This document shows, one piece after another, positions 57,113 through 64,000 of a stretch of 64,000 nt of DNA; position 1 is the stretch's first letter; each line of letters begins with the position of its first letter. Under the pieces are notes generated by a model. It did not search any database, had not been told where the DNA came from, and was given only the letters and a program-made list of their open reading frames with translations. Both the position numbers and the translations under genes were made by a program. The stretch is from Mnemiopsis leidyi (lineage: Eukaryota > Ctenophora > Tentaculata > Lobata > Bolinopsidae), in assembly GCA_000226015.1 (NCBI GenBank), contig JH153415.1, forward strand, positions 110,536-174,535, given 5' to 3'.

Positions 57113-60100
57113 GTGGAGTTTTAGGGGTTTGCTCATGTTTAACGTATATATTGCAGTTTCTTTAACGCCGTTTAGTCTTGGGTTATACTGTTAAAAGTAT
57201 AAAGATCTATCACGGCATATATTAGAGGGATATGAGTATATATACATGTCAACTATTAAGCACTTAAGTAATGGTAAAACGTTGCTGTAATGTCGTGACA
57301 TGCGACTAGGGGCGGGTATTTATTACTTATTAGCTCCTCTAGAACATTCTGACCATGCACTTGAACCACTAAACTATTTTCATTTTCTCTAATACCATTA
57401 ATTTCTAATGAACACAACACATTAACCTACTTTGTCAGTTCTATTCATTGGAGATGAATATGGGGGAGGGATGATATTTAAACTATTTAGCTGTAAGATG
57501 ATCCGATAGATAGGATGCCAATCAGGAGATGTTGCCATGGCAACTCAACATTAGAGTACACATGGTACTATGCTTGGTGTGCCTATATAACAGTGGTGTG
57601 TCTATATATCAGTGAACATATTATTTGCCAATCATCCATCATGTACGAAACATCTTTTGTTTTGGATGAAGAGACAAATAAAAACGCTCACATGATTGCA
57701 CAGAATATGTTTCTTTATCTCACGAAACATAAAACAATGTTGAATCTATCTAATATTTATCAGTAGTGAAACGCTAAGCGTGCCTCAACCCAGAAAAGGC
57801 ATCTACCTAATGATTATTTGTTGAAGTCACCGCCGAATTTTGTGTCAAAACGTCTGTCCAACTTTTCCTGTAGCTCAACATTAAAACATTTTATTGTGGC
57901 CTATAAGAGGTCAAAATATATCTTGACGTAAAATTTGCCAGAAAATTCAATGCCGACAGTCCCAAAGACCCAAAAACCCAAACCGTCATTTGTACCTCTT
58001 CACGGCCCAATTTTAAGCTACAAGAAAAGTTAAACCACTAATTAAATAATGGTCTAACTTTTCTTCTAGCTCAAAATTGAACATTTTCATTGCAGGGCAT
58101 TTTTGGGAACTTGGGTTAATCTTTGACGAAGAATCGACTGATAACTGTCTCAAGGCTCAAATATCAATCTATGAGTCCAAGTTTATTCATTAAAATAGGT
58201 TATCACTCTCTCACACTGGAACTATGGTTACATGGGTCTTTAGAGCACAAACTGTTCTATTTCCGGACAACAAGAGAAATATAAAATATATTAGGCCAAA
58301 TATAATAGCACAATTGTCATGAGACTCAAATAACCGGTTAATGGAATCAAATGAGCGTCTGACTCTACAAATGTAAAGTTTATGCCATTTAATTTCAATT
58401 TTATGAAAATTTTACGTCCATTTTATATAAAAAGTGTTCTAAACTAAGCTCTAGTACGGACCAATTTTGACAATTTTTTATTGATTGACATTTTTCTTTA
58501 AATCAAAGTTTCGAATTCTTACGAGGTAAATATTTTGTAGTGTTCGACCAAAATAAGATTTGTCGATTAACAGGTTGTGTTGAAAAATAGCAGACTCTAA
58601 GGAGTAGGATTAATGAGAAAGACTAATGAATGTTGCGAGGATAAATGAGTAGAGACAATCACTCTACTTTGACTGCTTAAATTTACTTCTCTATTGATGC
58701 CCAACCGGTTGCTTTGAGTTAATTAATTTCAGCATTTGTTACCGACTGTCAGGCTATAATATAAGATTCGACTAAACTAGAATGTGGGTTAAACAAAGCC
58801 ACGTAAATTTGCCTCGATCATTCTCTCAACAGAATAAGGCATTCACATTCCTCGAAAACAATAAGTAGAAATGCTTCATCGACTTGATTGAGTCAATTTG
58901 TATAATTTATACTTTGGAAGATATATAATGCGCTATACGTAGTCACGCCTCGAAAAAATAACGCCGTATTTAAACTGAACTTTAATCTAACCCTAATGTC
59001 GCGTTATTTGGTCGTTAAACTACCGCCTTGTGAGTTGTATCACTACCTGATTATTTATCGAGATCTTACATTCTGTGTGCTATCTAACATTCAATCTTGA
59101 CTAATTTACTTTGGCAGTAATTTCTTCGCCAGTAAACAGCTCATTGTACATTAACAATTGATAAGTCCATCTATTAGAATACGTTTGCTTAATCTCTAGG
59201 TCAGAAGTTTTACTTAATATACCCAGATTATATTATCTATCTAGCTCAATTAGCTCCAAGCAAAGCACGCTACATTTATTTTACTTCGTGGCTGGTACGC
59301 TTAGAAAGGAATGTTAGGAAAGAAAGTGGGATACTTTTTGGACTACCATTACGTTTAGAAGGTCGAGACGGCATGCATAACTCGACACTCGTGATCAGGA
59401 TTTAGTAAAACCTACAAGAAAATCCGGAAAACATGTGACATAGTGACAGCATTAAATTATAACAAGTACCTTATCATGACAGTCGATATTTGACATTGAA
59501 AATAGGGCTTGACGAATTATATAGTGGCAACATAACTTTGATGACAACTTAACTTTATATAACTTCAGTGTTATAACGTTTATTGATCAATTCCTTTACC
59601 TTTGCAATTCAAACATTCATTACTGAATTATCTAATTTCGGATGCGAGTGTCGTCTCATCAAGTAGTCTTTGTGTGGCTGAGTCAAATGCTCAGCATGCT
59701 CAAGCTACTAAATTATTTATTATTTTAAGTTTGGAATGCATTATTGACGCTTAAACCCATTCAGTCTTTACTTTTCGCAAACTTCGAGTCTCGGCTACCC
59801 TATACCACAGTCTGTTTCAGGGAGAATAGCTTAATATTTATACAATTTAATACCCTTTTCTAATTGACCTCCATCTCATCAATCAACTTTATTATTTGCA
59901 CAAAGTTTGCTGATACCGAGTTCATCTTGACAATAGGATTCCGACGTTTCTCGTTCGCTGCTCCTCCAATTTGACTGATATGCCCGGTATGGAGTGTATA
60001 GTAGGTATTCTAATGGGAGAGTATGCGAGCTTGGCACGTGGTTGCAAAGTACAGTTCCTCCATGTTAAATATCTTCTGTATGCTTTGATTACGGTAGCGC

Positions 60101-63100
60101 ATAATTACAGGTCCACTGATAGGTAAGGTACATTTGTTACTGGTAACTGGGAACTGGATATTGCTAAGAACTTGTAGGGGGGTTGATAGACATAAATAGA
60201 TACAAGTCCACTTATAGGTAAGCTTTCAATCAACATGTGTTAACTGGATATTGCTAAGAAGTTTTACGGCAGTTAACAGTTAATAATTGGTTACTGGCTA
60301 TTGGTTATTATTAAGAAGTTTTATCGGTAGTTAGTCTGTGGAGGAGGATTGACAGTTTGAGGTGCCGACTGTATTAGAGAAGAGAAACAAAATCAACGAC
60401 ACCAAAAACGTTTCAATCAAATCACGGATCTTTCCCACGAAGCTCTTCTAAACTTCACCAGTCGAACAATAAAATAAACTTAACGTCAGCCAACATCTAC
60501 CATGACAACGCGAGGTACCTAATGAAGTGCCCCAACGACAACGACTCTAAACTTCCGTAAATTCGTTAGAGCAGCCATTTCTTCAGCCCAATAATTTCTC
60601 TAATCATCAAAATTTTACAAACATATTCTGTGCGTCGCAGTGCATATTATCACATGCCATAGTTTAATACAGGTTTGCTTGCGATCAGTCTTACGCTCTT
60701 GCCAGTCCCTTTCTTTCTCTTTTCCATTACAACATTTTTACAGGCCGTGTGTGATTTGAATAACATAGAAGCATTTTGGAACCAAGGATTGTGGTTTATT
60801 CTATACTCAAGAATGTTTAAACTTAAAAACGAAAAACTGGCTTACTTAAACTTTTAAGCTCATTTCACTATATAGAATCTCCACCATGGTTTTAAAGACC
60901 CGTCCATAATTATTGTTCCTGACAAAAAGCGGTTACGTGCATCGTCAATTGCCTTTAATCAACTAACCCCAATTAGTCTTTTTATTCCCACACAGAAATC
61001 TAGCGGAAAGTAAGAATAGTGCCCAGGATAATATAGCCCATGATTAAATTCAAGATAGTATTGCAATGAGCTACGATTCATTTAATGGAGGGAAAAATGT
61101 AATTGTTCATTCGTGATTGCAGTTCGATGGCCATTACCAGTCATTTTTGTGCCCGACAAAAAGCCGGTACTGTGCATTGTCAATTGCCTCCAATCAATTA
61201 AGCACAATTAGACTGGTTGACGGCTAGAATCGAAGCGGAACATAAGAATAGTGGCCCATTTTATCTAAGTTAGACTTGTAATTAGCTACGATTCATTAAA
61301 TAAAAGGAAGAGGAAATTTAATTCAAGAATATGATAATTTGCTATTGGCATTACCAATAACCTAGATAAGACAAATTCTTTGCGTTTGCTAAACGCATAT
61401 TGGATTATAAAATTAATGGCTACTTCAGTTCTAAATCAAATTACCGGTAAGATAGCTTGCAAAGATTTATTAGCTGCATCCATTCACAATTCGTTTACAT
61501 TGCCCGTTTCATATATTAATTGGTTTTATGAGCAGGTGCATGTACTTACTCGTAAAATCAAGGCTCAAGTAAAAGTCACGTTTTTGAGCGATAATCAGGA
61601 CTAAAACGCTTTCCAAATCTCAGACCGTCTCATTTCTTCTACTTGACTGTGCTAATTCCCGACTGCTTCTAAAAACTGACAGGAAGCATTGACAGAGAGA
61701 TCAGCATATTTTCATGTCTGTTGAAAAGGAGGCGGTTAATTTAGTGACTTGTGAGGCTTTTACTGGTTTTTTATGCGACCTACCACACTCGTTTCAGCTG
61801 CTTTCAGCGACCACCAGTTGTAGAGATAATGAACTGTAATGATGAAGGTTGAACCTGTCATCTGCCGCATTATCAGCTAGATTCTTTTGAAGTTTCCAGA
61901 ATCCGCGGCCCACCTGTTTCGTCTACTTTTCACAAAAGCTCGTATCATATCTTAAAACGTTTGGGATCTTTAAAAAGCTCGCGCGATCTTTTATCCAGGT
62001 TGTCGACTTTGACAAGCATTGTGATAATCAGGATGGTGCCGTCTCCTTTGACGTGTTTATCATTAGCTGTATCACGTTAGTAGCCAGATTATTAAAGGAT
62101 ATCCCTGACAAGCCATCTATATCTAGGTGGATGGTAATTTACAAACGGTTATTCAGTACACATCACTATCAAGCTTATTCTCTTTTATCTCGAGATATTC
62201 TATTGAAGATATTTGTACGTTAAATACTTTCAACACTACTATTATACAAATAATTTGAGTGACAATGTCTATGTAGCTGAGGATGAGGAAAATATTTCTA
62301 CAATTATTTTAGCTCGTTTCATTGCCTCCGCGAACGAAACAATGAAAGTGTAACTGTCCCAAAAATAAACGTGGATCGCTTTTCTGTTAGTACTACATCT
62401 GCTGAGCACAATGCTTACTGTTTTGATTTTACGCTGCCTAATTTTGTCACGATTTCTCATTTTTTAACGGGGTTTAATATTGGCTTACACTTTACGTGGT
62501 TTTTTACCGAAATTTAAAAGAGGTTTGAAGGTTTGACCATCTGGGGTGGATGACATGTCGTAAAAGAATCATGTCATTGTCATGACACAATGGTATCATT
62601 AAAGTACTGAGCACTATATAGTACCATATAGAAGTACTGAGTACTATATAAAGTGCTGAGTAGGTGTGATAATGCTGGCATCATTATCAATTATTTAAGT
62701 AATAAAAAACTACAGAGAAGTATCTTCTCAACAGCAGGTCTGCCTCAGGAGTAAGTTCTACTGCTGACAAATTATAATCTTTATGGGGTATGATTAAGTA
62801 GAGTATCGTGAGGAAGAACCACAATTAGGCTAGACAAGTCACGGATTGAGCCGAGCGGCTAAATTTGTAAGGCACGGATTAAAATTTTATTTTTTTCCTA
62901 TCACTTAGTCTTCTTGTCTGTTTGCTCCTTCATAAGAATTTTTGTTTCAATCCAGCATTGTTTTGATCCGCAACTAAAACAAGTTTGTTAACCGCTTAAC
63001 CAAAGGTAAATGCGACTTGACCTTCAGAAATTGAAACCAGTCCATTGAGCCAATTGATGAACTTTATATATTTCTTAAAATCGCTACCTAGCAGTACCTA

Positions 63101-63417
63101 CCTTTGTCAACAATGACTATTGAAAGAGACAAAAGCTGTTAGATTTGGTTAATTACATGGCACGTTATGAATTGTGTATGACGCCTGGGCCGCTATTTAG
63201 TATGCTAGCTGTTGCGGTTTACTTTTGATGTGTCGACAAAATTTTACATGACCAGGAAAACTCAAGAAATTTCGAACCCGCACCTTTCATCATGTCCGCA
63301 TTTTAAATTTGTTTAAGGTTGGTTAAATTTTTTGTTTTCTTCTCTTTGAAAGCAGTTTATTAAATGATATTAAATGTTTAAGCTATAACATGAAGATTGA
63401 AGAAGGTCTCACCTTAC
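57113..63417. other. AT-rich stretch without a recognised gene
   Basis: More than 6 kb with no frame that looks coding. The missing first exons of the giant receptor should lie here or beyond 64000. Two related 90-base segments (about 60905-60990 and 61140-61225, both with TGACAAAAAGC/CGACAAAAAGCCGG and TCAATTGCCT) are a diverged direct repeat. Confidence 0.5.
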
Positions 63418-63525
63418 TTCGCATAGTCACATACCAGGTTAATAGCTTCACCTAGCGAACCCACTAAATGGTTCATTAGAGAGCGATGTGACCTAGTTAC
63501 CATCAGGAGCGGGATGACAGCTCTG
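63418..63525 (-). pseudogene. Possible decayed CCP first-half exon
   Basis: It is bounded by a TTTCAG acceptor and a GTAAGG donor on the minus strand. One frame gives QSCHPAPDGN and then a stop; the next frame gives GSLGEAINLVCDYA, which resembles the CCP second-cysteine region. Together they read like a CCP start with a frame change between. No matching second-half exon was found before exon 56959. It may be a lost module, a sequencing error, or chance. Confidence 0.3.
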
Positions 63526-64000
63526 CTGAAATAGTCAGGATGCAAACTGTAAGAAGCCAGCAGAGTGACGTTTATCGGAACAAAAACAGAGATATGACCG
63601 GGAAATTTTAACTAAGAAGTACAACACCTGGATCAAAGGAAGTAAGAAAAAGAGAGGAGGTTAATTGTCGAGATCAGGCTAACTTCTGACATGGGAGCCC
63701 TTACTTGCTGCTTGTTAAATCGTTTAGTCCTGACTCGTGGGCTCGGGTAGAGTGGCGACAAAAATCCGCACAGTTCGAAATGCTACTTCTTATTACATAA
63801 ACAGCAACCCCGTTTCGTTGTACTACTTTGCAGTTAAATAGGCGCATTTTCGTGAAATGTAACTTGTTGGTTCTTACTTTTATCTTTACTTGTTCAAGAA
63901 CGGTGTGATTTTAGGAACCTAATCAGTTTGAGAATAACTATGCAATTATAATGTTGCAACAATCTTCAAAATAATGTCTGTTGCTTTTTCATACAACATC

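Noticed and set aside
59888-60068. An open minus-strand frame of about 58 codons with three cysteines
   Set aside because: The cysteine spacing does not fit CCP or CUB and there are no supporting splice sites.
1-64000. LTR, LINE or virus-like elements
   Set aside because: No reverse transcriptase, integrase or capsid-like protein and no paired long terminal repeats were seen. The SGNH domain alone is not evidence of a retroelement.

Overview
This is a eukaryotic, AT-rich, intron-containing genomic window from an invertebrate animal. The gene content (many CCP/sushi modules, a CUB domain, lineage-specific class-A-like GPCR duplicates, an OST-alpha/TMEM184 transporter) is metazoan. I cannot fix the species; a non-bilaterian such as a cnidarian, placozoan or sponge is plausible but unproven. 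I see no bacterial signals and no virus-like or LTR element.

The main result is that one minus-strand gene runs through most of the window, from at least 56959 down to a stop codon at 5119. I traced 37 consecutive coding exons by GT/AG splice sites whose reading phases all agree, giving at least 1886 residues: 23 CCP/sushi modules (exons 56959-34408), one CUB domain split over three exons (32984-32860, 10152-10077, 9648-9475), one transmembrane helix (9290-9160) and a cytoplasmic tail of about 300 residues (7667-5119) with an ITIM-like tyrosine motif. The N-terminal start and signal peptide were not found.

The CUB domain is interrupted by a 22.7 kb intron (10153-32859). Inside it, on the plus strand, sit three intact two-exon GPCR genes, a decayed fourth relative, an intronless sulfotransferase-like gene and a decayed MULE-type DNA transposon with terminal inverted repeats and an 8-bp target duplication. 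An 8.8 kb intron (40767-49526) holds an intronless plus-strand gene whose protein joins an OST-alpha/TMEM184 seven-helix domain to a C-terminal SGNH-hydrolase-like domain that has lost its catalytic histidine. This fusion is the second notable find.

The rest is repeat-rich non-coding DNA: many minisatellites in the introns of the giant gene, an N gap at 49058-49369 inside a (CAGA)n tract, non-autonomous DNA elements at 844-1122, 1879-2306 and 2911-3100, and a tRNA-derived SINE-like sequence near 14440-14644. The stretch 56960-64000 has no convincing gene apart from one possible decayed CCP exon at about 63418-63525.
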